A stretch of DNA of 64,000 bases from Anopheles merus (taxonomy: Eukaryota > Arthropoda > Insecta > Diptera > Culicidae), in NCBI RefSeq assembly GCF_017562075.2, contig NC_054083.1, positions 51,350,442 through 51,414,441 on the forward strand. The letters run 5' to 3'. Both the position numbers and the translations under genes were made by a program. Of the stretch, positions 1 through 12,200 are shown piece by piece. Numbering within the stretch: position 1 is the stretch's first letter; every line of letters begins with the position of its first letter. The notes beneath the pieces were generated by a model. It was not told the DNA's origin. It worked only from the letters and a program-made list of their open reading frames with translations, and searched no databases.

Positions 1-1664
1 CTTGCTCCCGCTCCCATTAGCTCACAAATTGGATGTCCTTTTGATACGGGGCTTTTTTTGTTGTTAAATATGATCACCAAATCCAATAAAGCTCGAGAAG
101 GAGGAGAGTAAAAAGGGTTCTGGGGAATGGAACTGATCAGCGCGGAGTATGCAAAATATGGTATCCCGTTATACCTCGATTAACCTGCACCTCCCCCCCC
201 GCAAAGGGGGTGGCATAGCTTGTTGACCTCCGCAGCGCATATGACCTCGAGTGAAAGTGCTGCCGTGAGCCTGCAGGTCAAAGAAATGCAAGAGCGAGCA
301 AGAGCGTGGCACAAAGCAATATGAGATCGTTAGCAAATGAATGTATTCCATATGTTGGTTGGAACGGTCGTGCGGCGGGCGGATGTGTGCGTTCCGGATT
401 GTGCCGTGTGGACGATGAGACTGGATTTATTCCTCCAAATAGCACAGCATCTCTTCCCTGCGATACATTACGGACTGCCTTTCGTGGCTGGCATCCTGTG
501 GCATGTTCGGTGTAATGGAAAGACTAAACTGTGTTTGATAGGGGGAGGTACAGCGCGTTTCTATCATTCTCTCCTTCTTCCTCTCTCCCCCTCTCTCTAT
601 TGGGAAAGTTCTCGAACGCAGCTTTTCCTCGTTGTACGTCGTTATCTCCCGAGATATTTTCCCCCTTGTTACTTTCAATTTATTTCGACGAACGAACGTC
701 ATTCGGCTCTCCAGCGGGAAATGGAGCCCAGCGCCGGGGAGTTGTTTTTTTTTTGGTCGGTGTGCAAATGGTGAGTGGCAGTGAATGTGAATTCAATTTA
801 GGTTTTCGCCAGCATGATGTACTGCTGCTGCTGTTGCTGCTGTCGTGCCCCGTCGTCCGCGTAAGATGCGCAGATTATTCTCGTGCAACAGGTACCGGTC
901 CCAAGGGAGCGGGTGGGTGCGGTATACTGCAGAGTTCATTTGATTAAAAGCATCCATCTCGTCGCCTAAGCGTGGCACAAGCTTTCGACAGGCGATGGAC
1001 ACGGTGGTATAAGATTTTTTTTGTTGTGTGTATAATATTTTAATCGAACCATCGTTTGCGCGAGAGCGTTGCGCTTGTTCGCTGTTGACGCGCAAATGGA
1101 AAATAAACAGCGTTTCCTCCCCGATAATCAAAACGGGACGGTTTCGGTGGGTTTCGGCTTCAACTTTGCCATTTTATGATTTGCGGTTACGCTGGGGATA
1201 CATTAATACAACGCTGGGTCCGATAATCGATAATGTCGCAACATTCAAAAAGCCACTTTTGCGCTTTTTCCGAGTTGTTGGAAGTCAATGTTTTATTGGT
1301 ACTGGTAACAGTAATCGATAGAGAAATATCAAAAAGGGAAATTCATATTGAATGTGTGGTTCAATTTTGGTCAATTATTGAAATATTCACACGAACAGAC
1401 GCTTTTTATTGTTGCTTAATAACATTAAATGCGTTCCGGTAGTGGGAAACTGAAATGTGACGTACGGTAATTTGAGAACAACGAAACCATTTATTTTACT
1501 AATGAGATGCACACACACACTCATTGGATTCGACGAATCAATTCCAACTTTGTCTTGTCAGAACAACTACGTCGAACTTTACCGACAAATTGTACGTTCC
1601 AGCTGTACTAATTCCGTTCTTTTTTTTTGTCTGTTTGCTTTTCTCCCCTCCCCTCCCCCACCAG
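1..1664 (+). other. Intron (5' part of the PHM gene lies outside the window)
   Basis: No convincing coding exon is seen here. The segment ends in a CT-rich tract and an AG acceptor at 1663-1664, directly before the first PHM exon in the window. Since that exon starts inside the protein (no ATG, no signal peptide), this is best read as intron of PHM, with the first exon or exons upstream of the window. Confidence 0.6.
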
Positions 1665-4600
1665 CCCGAACTCTACCTCTGCACACCGGTGAAGGTGGAC
1701 TACACCAAGAGCTACTATATTGGTAAGTGCTGTGTGTGTCTACAACCCAACCTCTATTAGCTATATTAACATACTTTTCCATTCCTTTCTTTCTTTCTTT
1801 CTTTCTTTCTCTCCCACAACAGTGGGCTTCGAACCGAACGCCACCATGGCCACCGCGCACCATATGCTACTGTACGGCTGCGGTCAACCCGGTTCCGAAT
1901 CGGCTGTATGGTAAGTTGCTTCCGGACGGCCAATGGGGAGCAATTTATCCCCCCAAAAATGTCACCCCTCCAAAATGATGAAGTAGTGGTAGCGTTCCCG
2001 GGGCATTTTAACAATGCTGCTGTCACGGTTTTGTTTGTTTCTTTCCATTTCGGCAGGAACTGCGGTGAGATGGCGGGCGGTAGCGAGGAAAGCGGCAGTC
2101 CCTGTGGAAGTGGCGCACCGTCGCAAATTATCTACGCGTGGGCCCGTGACGCACCGAAGCTGGAGCTGCCGGAAGGCGTCGGTTTTAAGGTCGGCAAGGA
2201 CTCGCCGATCCAGTACATTGTGCTGCAGGTCCACTATGCCCACATCGATAAGTTCAAAGGTAAAGCATGTGGTGCCAGAGAGAAAGAGACCTGTAAATCC
2301 TCAAGCTCTGTGTGTGTGTTTGGTTTGTGCCTGTTTGTTTATCGAAACTTTCCTGACGTAGACGTAGACGGCTTTCAGCGCACGCGAGGTTGTTTACTTG
2401 CAGTGTTACTTTACACATTAAAATGAACAAGGGAGGAAATCGCACACCAGAGTTGATGGTGGTGGTAAATCAACCGGGCTTTTCACCCAAGAGCGCAGGG
2501 AGGTATCTCATCTCGGAGGTTGTGAAATCCATTTGCACAAACACCCACGGACAGGGGTTTTCCCACCGCATGCTGAAGGATCGCAGCGCTGCCAGCGGTT
2601 AGAAATGAATCAAAATTTTATGACTCTCCCTCCCGGCCACCCTTCCGGGCTTCATTGCGCTTTCCACTTTGGCGGGCAGAAGAAGGAAGCGTGCTTAATT
2701 GAGTTCTGCGGAGGGAGGTGGGTCGTGTTTCTCTTGCTAGATACTTGCGGGAACTGCTTTTCCTACCAGTTGGGAGATAAACCGCGCCAGCGCGACGACC
2801 GACCGTGTCGTAATGCGTGTGTAGGTGGCAGGTAATTCCGAGATAAATGCCATCGCTACCTACGCGCTTATCCCGGTACCAACCGGTAGACACAAAGGCC
2901 ATCCCATCGTGGGGGTAGGGTTTCGTTACGGAACGTACCAGAAAGGACATACGCGGTTTGTGCAATCCCAGGCCAAAAGGAAAAACAGCGAAAAGCTAAC
3001 CAAACAGTAGCTTCTCGAACATGTACTCTCGGTTGCTCAATATTCGAGAGCACCGGGGGTGGAAAATGGAGAAAGGAGTAGTAAAAAAAAACAGTAACCC
3101 AAAATTTGAAGGTAGGAGCAGACATCCTCCTCCGAGTTCCTGCAGCGTGTTGGTGTTCGCTGGCAAAGTTTGTTCACGCATATTGCCACCGGAGGCAAAT
3201 TTGGTGTGGTAGATTGGAAAGTTTTGCCATCCCATTGGATCCGCAAGGCATAACTTTTGGTTCCTCTCGCTCTCCCTCTCCCAGTGGGAAGATATGGTGG
3301 AAAGGACTGAATGGATGGTGGGCACAACCAACCCTGGAGGAAGAAATTAATTGTGCTGTCGTTTACGGTGGAAGCTCATTTTTAGTACCTGCAAAAAGAA
3401 GAACATACCCAGGACCACCGGGTAGGACCACCGGAAAAGAGGAAACAATTTCCCATCCGTCAGAAAGGGGAAGGGCACCTCGCAGTTCGCCTGCCAAAAC
3501 GATTCATATTTTATTATGCACGCAGTGGATTCGCTCCACTCTCTCTGTGGTTTGACAAAAGTGACTGCATTCCTTTCACGAACCTCTCGCGCCCCTCGCG
3601 TTTATCGTCGTGTTTTTCAAACCTGTCACGAACGGCACCTGTTGAAATGTCTTGCGGAAAAAAGGTGTACGACAAAGCAGTGAGGAGGGAGTGGGCGAAA
3701 ATATATTACCAACCACCACCCTTTCCTGTACTTCCGGATGTCCTTCCTTTCAACTTCAACTGCCGGTATCTTCAGGTCACGCAGCACCATAAGCAATGTA
3801 AATCAATGCTACAATCCTTCAAATTTCGTCTGAACTGACTGACAGAAATGTGCACATTTTTGGCAGGATATTTTATGTAGAAAAGCAACTCGGAGAAGAA
3901 TGTTTGGAAGTAAGGCGATTGTAGAGACGCGGGTAATACTTTAATTGCGGATTAATGGGCAAAATAGTAGTGAAACTTCACGCGAAAAACAGATGGTAGT
4001 GAGCAGAGATAGAGCCATTCTTAAGCCTTGTTGATGCCTCGCGGGCTGTATTGGTAGTGTTTGTTCAGTAACCAGAAACCGTTACCGGGGTTGTGGGTTT
4101 ACTTGTTGTGCCCTTTTTCCTGGAACCATTTGATAATCTTCTTCAAGCAAGCGAACGACCACCATCATCATCGAGACACGGCAAAAGTCAAGTAGCAGAG
4201 AGGCGCCGATGAGCAGCCCTGAAGCAAAAGGCGAATGAATGGTGGCGGTGTAGGTTGTTAGCTTTTTGGACATTGCCAGTTCAATGTTGCTCGGGAAAGT
4301 GAGCTGTTACTGTATACTACTGGCCAAGTTGGTGGAAGGTTTAAGCTACCTGTCTATTGTCTCCGCCTTGTCAGTTACGCTCCGATTCGGTGCTACATTT
4401 AAATCCCACTCCATGACACAGTATTGAAGCGGGGGTTCGGTGAAACTATATTTATTGCTATTGTAATTCATTTCATCCCCAAGCCAGAATTCCCGAGATG
4501 GTCGTCGTTGGGACCTTGAAAACTTGGAACTTCGAGTTGCGAGACTACGTGCTCTAGGAAACGTTCTCGGGGCCACTGAAAAGCTGTGGCTTCGGCAGAC

Positions 4601-5976
4601 TTGATATCCACGGGTTGGTTGGGGTGCAGCAAGCAGCAGTGATTTGATAAATCATTCATGAGGTACGCTCCAGGAACTGCACCGACGAAAGGATGTAAAG
4701 ATAAGGTGCTGTACCGTTTGTGCGTGTTCCATGCGACTGGAGCATAGCAGTGGGTTGAAGGTCAAAACATAAACCTGGTGGAAACGTCTTGCCCCTTTAT
4801 CTTACCGTATAATGACTTATTTTCCCCATTAAAACGAACTCCTTTTTCTCGTGCTATAAAGTTTTCCTTATTCGAATTGAAAATTCCATCCAGCTATTGG
4901 AATGTTGTGGCCTTTGTGGCATTCGACACCCCGGGCGTTGCATTCTCATTGTGGATGGAAAATCGTTCGATTGTGAATAATGCAATTGAGTTTGTGTGTG
5001 TGTGTGTCCGGCTGCTGTCGTGTGCAGTGCATGTTATTCATTCAACCGAATGCTCCAGGATGAGTACTCGCACGTGCCCTGTTGATGAGAGGAAAAGCAG
5101 AAGCTACGTTGCACTCCATAAAGCTTCGTACTCTTTGGAGTGTAAAGTAATAAAAACTTGTTGGTAGGTCGTGTATGCAACAGATGGGTGATTGCGATTT
5201 GTAAATCCCTCGTCCAATTAGTTTGTGTGCTCCGTTAATTTACATTCATTTTAAGCTTTGTCCTACCAACTCCGTTCCCCTTGCGGGTTATGTGTTATCT
5301 AAAGCTTAATTAACGTTTATCCCTTCTCCCCGCGCCAGATGGAACCACGTACGATGACTCGGGCATATTCATCCACTACACCACGAAACCACTGTCGAAG
5401 CAGGCCGGTGTCATCCTGCTCGGTACGGCCGGCTACATCCCACCGATGGCAACCGAACACATGGACACGCTGTGCGACATCCAGGAGGACAAGGTGATCC
5501 ATCCGTTCGCCTACCGCACGCACACGCACAGCTTGGGCCGAATGGTTTCCGGCTACCGGATTCGAAAGGACGACGCCGGCACCGACCAGTGGACGCTGCT
5601 CGGCAAACGTGACCCACTGACGCCGCAGATGTTCTATCCGGTCGAGAGCCGGGATCCGATTCGCAAGAACGATCGACTCGCTGCCCGCTGCACCATGGAG
5701 AGCAATCGGACGCGCATCACGAAAATTGGGTAATTACTTCGAGGGGAGCGGTTTGATAAGCTTCATTTACTAACGTCTGTCCGTATATTGCTGTCCTTTT
5801 TTTGCAGTGCCACCAACGAGGATGAAATGTGCAACTTCTATCTGATGTACTACGTGGAGAACGATGAACCGCTGCAGATGAAGTACTGTTTCAGCAACGG
5901 GCCGCCACTGTTCCGCTGGAGTAATCGTGAAACGGAATTAAATCACATCCCCGATTACGATTCGAGCCATCTGTAA
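1665..5976 (+). CDS. Phm: Peptidylglycine alpha-hydroxylating monooxygenase, 3' exons (5'-partial)
   Basis: Exons 1665-1722, 1823-1910, 2057-2259, 5339-5729 and 5808-5976 join in frame to about 302 residues ending at TAA 5974-5976. The enzyme hydroxylates the alpha carbon of C-terminal glycine in peptide precursors inside secretory granules, the first step in making amidated neuropeptides; it needs two coppers and ascorbate. The known copper ligands are visible: the His-His pair in HHMLLYGC (exon 2), the His in LQVHYAH (exon 3), the HTH pair in YRTHTHSLG (exon 4) and the Met in CNFYLMYY (exon 5). Paired cysteines of the two beta-sandwich domains are also present. There is no lyase (PAL) domain after the stop, consistent with the separate PHM and PAL genes of insects. 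The signal peptide and first copper-domain strand are missing because they lie upstream of the window. The 3' end is followed by a long untranslated or intergenic stretch. Confidence 0.95.
1784..1811 (+). repeat. (CTTT)n microsatellite in the polypyrimidine tract of a PHM intron
   Basis: A run of about six CTTT units lies immediately upstream of the AG acceptor at 1821-1822 and forms most of the polypyrimidine tract of the 100-bp intron before the exon that carries the copper-binding His-His pair. Confidence 0.8.
2260..5338 (+). other. Large PHM intron (about 3.1 kb)
   Basis: GT at 2260 and AG at 5337-5338 bound this intron, which splits an Asp codon (phase 1). I saw no exon-like sequence inside on either strand. 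It contains only short GT runs (for example near 4993-5006). Confidence 0.85.
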
Positions 5977-7011
5977 GGCGTGTGTGCCGGGGCTAGGGCA
6001 TGGACGTTAACAGTGACCACAAGCACACATGGAAGCTGCCGGCGGGTCGGTACTTGGAATGAGAAGACAATGCGGATGGTATTCCCAGTACTGGGACGCT
6101 CGGTCCATTTTATTAGGTGGTCTTGCTGCTGCTGCTGCTGCTGATGTGCTGAAACTCAACATTCAACATTCTCTCTGATTCACTTCCCCCCACTTCTCTC
6201 TTTCCTTATGTCTCCACATTCCCTCCCTGAGAAACACACACACGTACACAGATACATATTGTACAGTCGAATTGGCTGACCCAGGTCCTAACTAACCAGT
6301 GCGAGGAGAGCTATATTTTTCGAGGAAAATGCTAAACTTCAAAGTACGAATTTTCATATCACACAATTTTAACCAAACGGACGGACGGACGGATGGACGG
6401 ACGCGCGCACGTGGTTTGCGTAAAGAGCACGCATAAATACGCATTTATACTATACACATATTATCGAGCAAACTCCATCGCTCTATCTCCCTTCTGCTGC
6501 AGCAAGAGAGTGTAGTGAGATGAACGATTCTAATAATCCCAATTTTAATAGGCGAATGCAAGGATAGAAGGGACAAGCGGCACAAGGAACAGGGAAGCTA
6601 GTCATGCTAGTCACATGGGAATTTGGTTTCACGTACGTCACGCTTTCCTTTGACCACGCTTGTTGTTCAGTTCACTTGTTTTGGGCAATGTTACTGCATA
6701 GAGCCGGGAGCGGGATGATAAAGAGACTTTAATGTATGCAATCGATGGTACAAGAATGATGCAGAACGGAACGGTTACTTAAAGGGCGAGGTGTGGGGTA
6801 TATTTTACAATCAATCTATTATACACAAACAATAGAAAGTTGTTAAATTTTACGCATGAATGTTGCTAGTTGCAGATGTATGTGTATGTGTCCCCAGACG
6901 TGCCTGAAAGGGGGCGCTTTGGGATCGCATAGTGAGTGAATGTTATTGATGGGATTTATTAAAAAAATGGATGTGATTAGAATGACCAGAGCAGTGGTGT
7001 GCTAAACAAAG

Positions 7012-7034
7012 AGAGGGAGGGAGAGAGGGAGAGA

Positions 7035-7108
<74 letters not shown>
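7012..7108. repeat. (GA)n microsatellite, about 95 bp
   Basis: Starts with imperfect GAGGGAGA units and becomes a pure GA run. It sits in the probable 3' UTR of PHM. Confidence 0.95.
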
Positions 7109-7111
<3 letters not shown>

Positions 7112-7563
7112 TAATCTGAATTGATCCTATCCGGACAAATGCAAAGCAAAATGTCCTTTATGAATTATTTATGCGTGTTGTTAGTAGGTTAAGAACTAGA
7201 CACAGGTAGACTCAGACTTCTTATCCTCTCTTTCGACTAACGATTTCATTTGCCAACACAATGAGCAATCACACCGAGAGAAGGTGGTACATTCCTTTTA
7301 CGATTTACACACTTGCATTTATTTTCATGCCATGGTGCAACAAACAATTTCTCAAAAAAGCTTTATGACTCTCCAATCTTATGATCCGATCCGATGAAAA
7401 GCTGGCAGACCATTTTGTATTTCCGCAAACGTACCACACACACATACACACATACATACACAAATGAAAGGAAGACTCTTCTGTAGTGTTGTTCGTTTTG
7501 TAGATAATTGTAACATTATATAAAGCAAAAACAATGTGTAAGGACTATAAGCAAAGTAGCTCT

Positions 7564-7581
7564 CCCCCCCCCCCCCCCCCC
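7564..7581. repeat. Poly(C) tract
   Basis: A homopolymer of about 18 C, followed by GGGCCACGTGAG. Tracts of this kind are prone to length errors in assemblies. Confidence 0.9.
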
Positions 7582-7973
7582 GGGCCACGTGAGAAAAGCG
7601 GCATCGTCCCCTCCCCATATATAGCCGTCTTTTAAAAAAACAAAAACAGCTATCCTCAAGTAAGATAAAATAATAACTGTGGTAGAGAGAATGAACACAT
7701 GAACATATGGTGACTTTCTGTGCCCCGGTGTAGATCCGTACTGCTGTTTGTTGTTGCCATCCTCTCAGGCATCATAAGGTGGGCAGTCAGACGCAAATCA
7801 TGAAACATAAAGACTTTTCTTAGAAACCCGAACTTTCGAGCACACGATCATCATTCAAACACGATCGCGGTTTTGGAAGGGCAAGTAGAGAGCTCGAAAC
7901 GCGTCAAACGAACGTGGGTGATTGTTTTGAGCATATTATATGATAATACAAAGCAAATGAGACAGGAACCACC

Positions 7974-7975
<2 letters not shown>

Positions 7976-8013
<38 letters not shown>
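7976..8013. repeat. (GA)n microsatellite
   Basis: A perfect GA run of about 36 bp between PHM and ENOSF1. Confidence 0.9.
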
Positions 8014-8015
<2 letters not shown>

Positions 8016-9108
8016 GAGGGTGCGGGAAGCGTGTGTGTGCAGTGAAATTATGTATAGGGTAAAATATCTGTATCAAACAAACAAAAAACCACACGAAGAT
8101 CAGGAAATTTAGAGGGAAACATATAGAACATGATAGTGAGAAATGCATATACACACTTACACCGATAACACACAATTGCGTAGACAGAAAGGACATATTA
8201 TATATACACCCTTCCCTCCCCTCCAACCACTAAACAAGGTACCATATATATATACATATACACACACAGCATACACACTATAAATTATATAAAATTATAT
8301 ACATTCGTCGTGTCGGAAGAAACTACCATTTTATTCAAAGTACCAGCAAATGGTGTGGGCACGAAGACGACAATGGAATCGTGCAAAAACTAGGGACTTG
8401 TAACTTGGCTGCTTTTAAGAAGAAACACCCTCTCCCTTAAGAAAAGACTCTGAAAGATTAGTGCATTTAATACATTTTTTGTGTATGATTTCTGTGTTCC
8501 TGATGCTCCCCTTTATTTTCTCCAGTTTGCAACTGGAATGATTAGTTCAGTTGAATTCCATTATTTTACAGACACAATGTAGTACACACGTGGGATTTGT
8601 ATGCAAACAAAAGAGTAGAGGTTTGCAATCAATAATAATAATTATCATCTTGATGCGGCACCACCTGTAAGTGTGGTGCCAGGCAGGGTCCTGTACAGTG
8701 CAGTAATCTCTAACGTATGTAAATCCTTTATTAAAACAGCATTGCACAATAAACAGGAAGAGATACATATATTATTCATATTCATAGAAATCATCGCGCC
8801 TCCCAACCCGATGTTTTTATTATGATGCATGGCCCACCTCACCCCACTGACTGGTGTCTCTGTGTGGTTGTGTGTGCGTGTGTTTCCCCGTTATAAAAAT
8901 ATTGAGAAAGTAGGCTATGGATGGAAAGTTACCTCGCCCCGGGGATAGTGACCAGCGCCACAATCAAGCAAGTGAGTGAGTGTGTCTGTTAGCGCCTTTT
9001 TTTCAAATGATATCGCAACTAGCGCCACTGATAACAGAAAATCTAACGTCACGCTCGCAGTGTAAACAAACCAACCAATACTGGCACACACCGCGGTGTC
9101 GTTCCGGC

Positions 9109-9116
9109 ATAAATAG
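9109..9116 (+). promoter_or_regulatory. TATA-like element upstream of ENOSF1
   Basis: ATAAATAG lies 120 bp upstream of the ENOSF1 start codon. A start site about 30 bp downstream would leave a leader of roughly 90-100 bp. Inferred from sequence only. Confidence 0.35.
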
Positions 9117-9235
9117 ACGCGCACCAAACAACAGATAACGCGCCCGCGCGCCCGATCTCTCCTCTGTGTGTGCCGGATTGCGGTGGAAAGTGCATTCATT
9201 GTTGTGCCAGAAGCGTGTGTTTGTGTCTCAGCAGA

Positions 9236-12200
9236 ATGGGGAAAGATCGGTGCCTCAACATTACCACCCTGCAGGCGAAGGATATCCGATGGCCAACGTC
9301 ACTGGGAGCGCACGGGTCCGATGCGATGGTATGTGTGCGTCGAAGCAGCTCAGCATTGTTCTCGTAGCAATTGCAACTAACACAAACAATCCGATCAAAG
9401 TAGCACGCGGATCCGGACTATTCCTGCGTGTACGTGACGATCGAAACGGCCGAAGGTGTGACCGGGTACGGTATGACGTTTACGCTTGGCCGCGGTACGG
9501 ATATAGTGCTGCTGGCCGTCCGTGCCATGAAGCGCTTGGTCGAGGGCCGTACGACGACCACCATTTTCGAGCGCTTTGGCCAGTTTTGGCGTGAACTGAC
9601 GAGCGATTCGCAGCTCCGTTGGGTAAGAGAAAAGCTGCTTGGTTGTCGCTGGTGACTCCACCACTACCACACATCCCCTTGTTACAGATTGGACCGGAGA
9701 AAGGGGTCACGCATCTGGCGGTGGCCGCCATCATCAACGCCCTGTGGGATCTTTGGGGTCGGATAAGAAATGTCCCAGTGTGGCAGCTGCTCGCTGAGAT
9801 GGAACCGGAGGTAAGTGGCCTGGTGATGATAGTAATAGAACAAAATGAATAGACCCCGACCGGACGTACAAACTAGTTTCGATTTATTATGTTTTTTTTT
9901 CCACTTTTCCAATGAAACACGAAGGTTTTGGGAAGGTTGTCGGGGTTTGGGCCCACACTGCGCACCTTCCATTAACATGTATGATACGTTTCGGTCCGGT
10001 CTTTCCGGTGGTCCGAACAATCCCTCATCATCAACGCGTGTTAACATCCGTTTTTGCTATACATACTACATTCCTTGTGCGCTTCCGCTTTCTGTCCCAC
10101 TCGGCTTGAGCTCGGTTGATCGATCGGTTGATCGTTTACAACAAAAAGAAGAAAAAAAACAAGTCCAAAAGAAAATTGCACGAAATCAAGTTTGAAATCA
10201 AGTGTACTGCAGAACGCGGGATTAGTTGTTTTAGTTTGTGGTTTTTGTAAGAAAAAAAAAAACGTTTCATTACCCTTCAATATAGCACTAAAGCGGGCCT
10301 AATCCCAAACATCCCTTTACGCATGTTTGTGTGGTGCATTGTGTAAGTTCGCTTAAATATTCTATGCTCTTCTCTTCGTTCATTAGTGTTTAGTTTTCGC
10401 GTTAGATTTAGATCGTTTGCGCACCTCTGCCGCATACTTTCGTAATTACGTTACATTTTTTTTAAAACAACACCTAGCAGAACGGAGTTGTATCTATGTA
10501 TATATATAAGAGCTTGCAAACACAAAAGAAAACATATAATTTTGTATACCTTTCCGTCCGTGTGTTTGTCTATGTGTATATAAATCTGTAATCATTAATC
10601 AACAAAACGTTCGTCTTCTTCTCCTTCCTTCCGTTACCGTTTTCCATTTTTCCCCGTCCTATACTTAAGCTTAAGGACAGACACAGAGCGCGCCGTCATC
10701 TTGTGCCATGCGTTCCTCTCTTTGCGCCAAAATTCAAGTACATATTACAGTGTATGCCACCGTGCCACAGTGATTTCTTTTCTACCTTCTCAGCTGTTTC
10801 CGTAATTAAGCTCGTAGGAAGTAAAACGAAACCTTTCCCCCATTCTCTTGTCCATTCGCTGAGATTAGCCTGTGTTCGTTTCCCTTTTCCTGGTGCAAAT
10901 GATGCTTCACTTTAACTAACCTACCCTTTTTCTCCTTCCTAACAAAGCGCCTTCCTTCCTTATCACTATCGAAAAAACAAAAGCCCTCCGCGTGCCCTCG
11001 TTTTTCTTCCATTTTCCTTTCCAATTGTATTGTATTGGGTTGTAAGTAGTTGTGTTTTGTTGTGATTTTCGCTAAATTTGGACATTTTTATTTTCAAAAA
11101 TAACAATCCAAACAGTAGTAATATTATCTGTTGCTTTTGTTGCGCGACACGCTGCTGCTGTTCGCACACGCTATAATAAGTATTATAAAGAAACTCCGTA
11201 AGTGTTAAAAGAAAAAGAAAGGCTCTTCAACCAGCAGGTAAAAAAGGAATTTTGACGCACGGGAACGGGAAAGGGCAATAAATGATATAATAAATGGCAA
11301 AAAGAAAACATCGATCCTTTAACATAGATGCCTAGGCGCGAGCGGCTTTCTCGTGATCGTGATCGTTGATGATGATGTTGATGCTGTTATGAGTGAGTTT
11401 GCTTCAAATCCGTACGCGCATTTTGTTGCTTTGTGTGTGTTTGTGTGTTTGTGTGTGTGTTAGTGATGGTTAATATCTCTTCACTCGACAATCCGCCCCG
11501 GCCCCTGGGCTCCCTGGGACGGACTCTCTCTCTCTCTCCCTTCTTTTTACTCATCATCTTCCTCATATTCATCGCGACGACGAATGGCTGCCCCGGAACG
11601 ACGTCCACTGCCACCGCCCGGAGCACGGTTGGTGCTGCCAGCTCTTGCTGCCGCCGCAATCAGCTCCTCGTCTTCTTCCTCCTCTTCCCCGTCCTCCTCT
11701 CCTTCCCCATCGTCGTAGTCTTCCGGATCGGTTTCGCCGTCATGTTCCGCTCTGCTGCCCGCGTGACGGCCAGCCGGACCACCGTTGTTGTTGTTGTTGT
11801 TGAGCGCCAGCTGATGGCTCATCGATGAGTTGTTCTTGTTCGAGGGCTTCAGACAGGCGGGTCCGGCCAGTGAGCGCGGGAACCGCTGCAGGTATCGCTC
11901 GAGCCGCAGGAACTTGATCGACACGAGCCGATTGTCGAACCACCAGCCATTGATTTCGTCGTGCACGATGCCGGCATCCTTCGCCGAGGCACACCGGACG
12001 TACACGCAGCAGCTGCTGCGGTCCAGCTGGATATCGTAGATCTTGCACCGGCCGCCCACCTTCTCCAGAATTGCGTCCTGTACGATCGTCTTCAGGTTCG
12101 GGTCGTTCACCTCATACTTGTCGAACATCTGGCGGATCTTGAGACAGGGTGTCGGAGGGTCGTGTATCTTGTTGCTATTGTCAAACGCCGGGCTTTGCCA

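Larger units (their letters stand above)
5977..9108 (+). other. PHM 3' UTR and intergenic region rich in simple repeats
   Basis: No coding exon is seen. The segment holds (CTG)n at about 6126-6143, (GGAC)n at about 6376-6402, long (GA)n tracts, a C homopolymer and AT-rich sequence. An AATAAA at 8748-8753 could be the PHM poly(A) signal, which would give a 2.8-kb 3' UTR; an earlier non-canonical site is equally possible. Confidence 0.5.
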
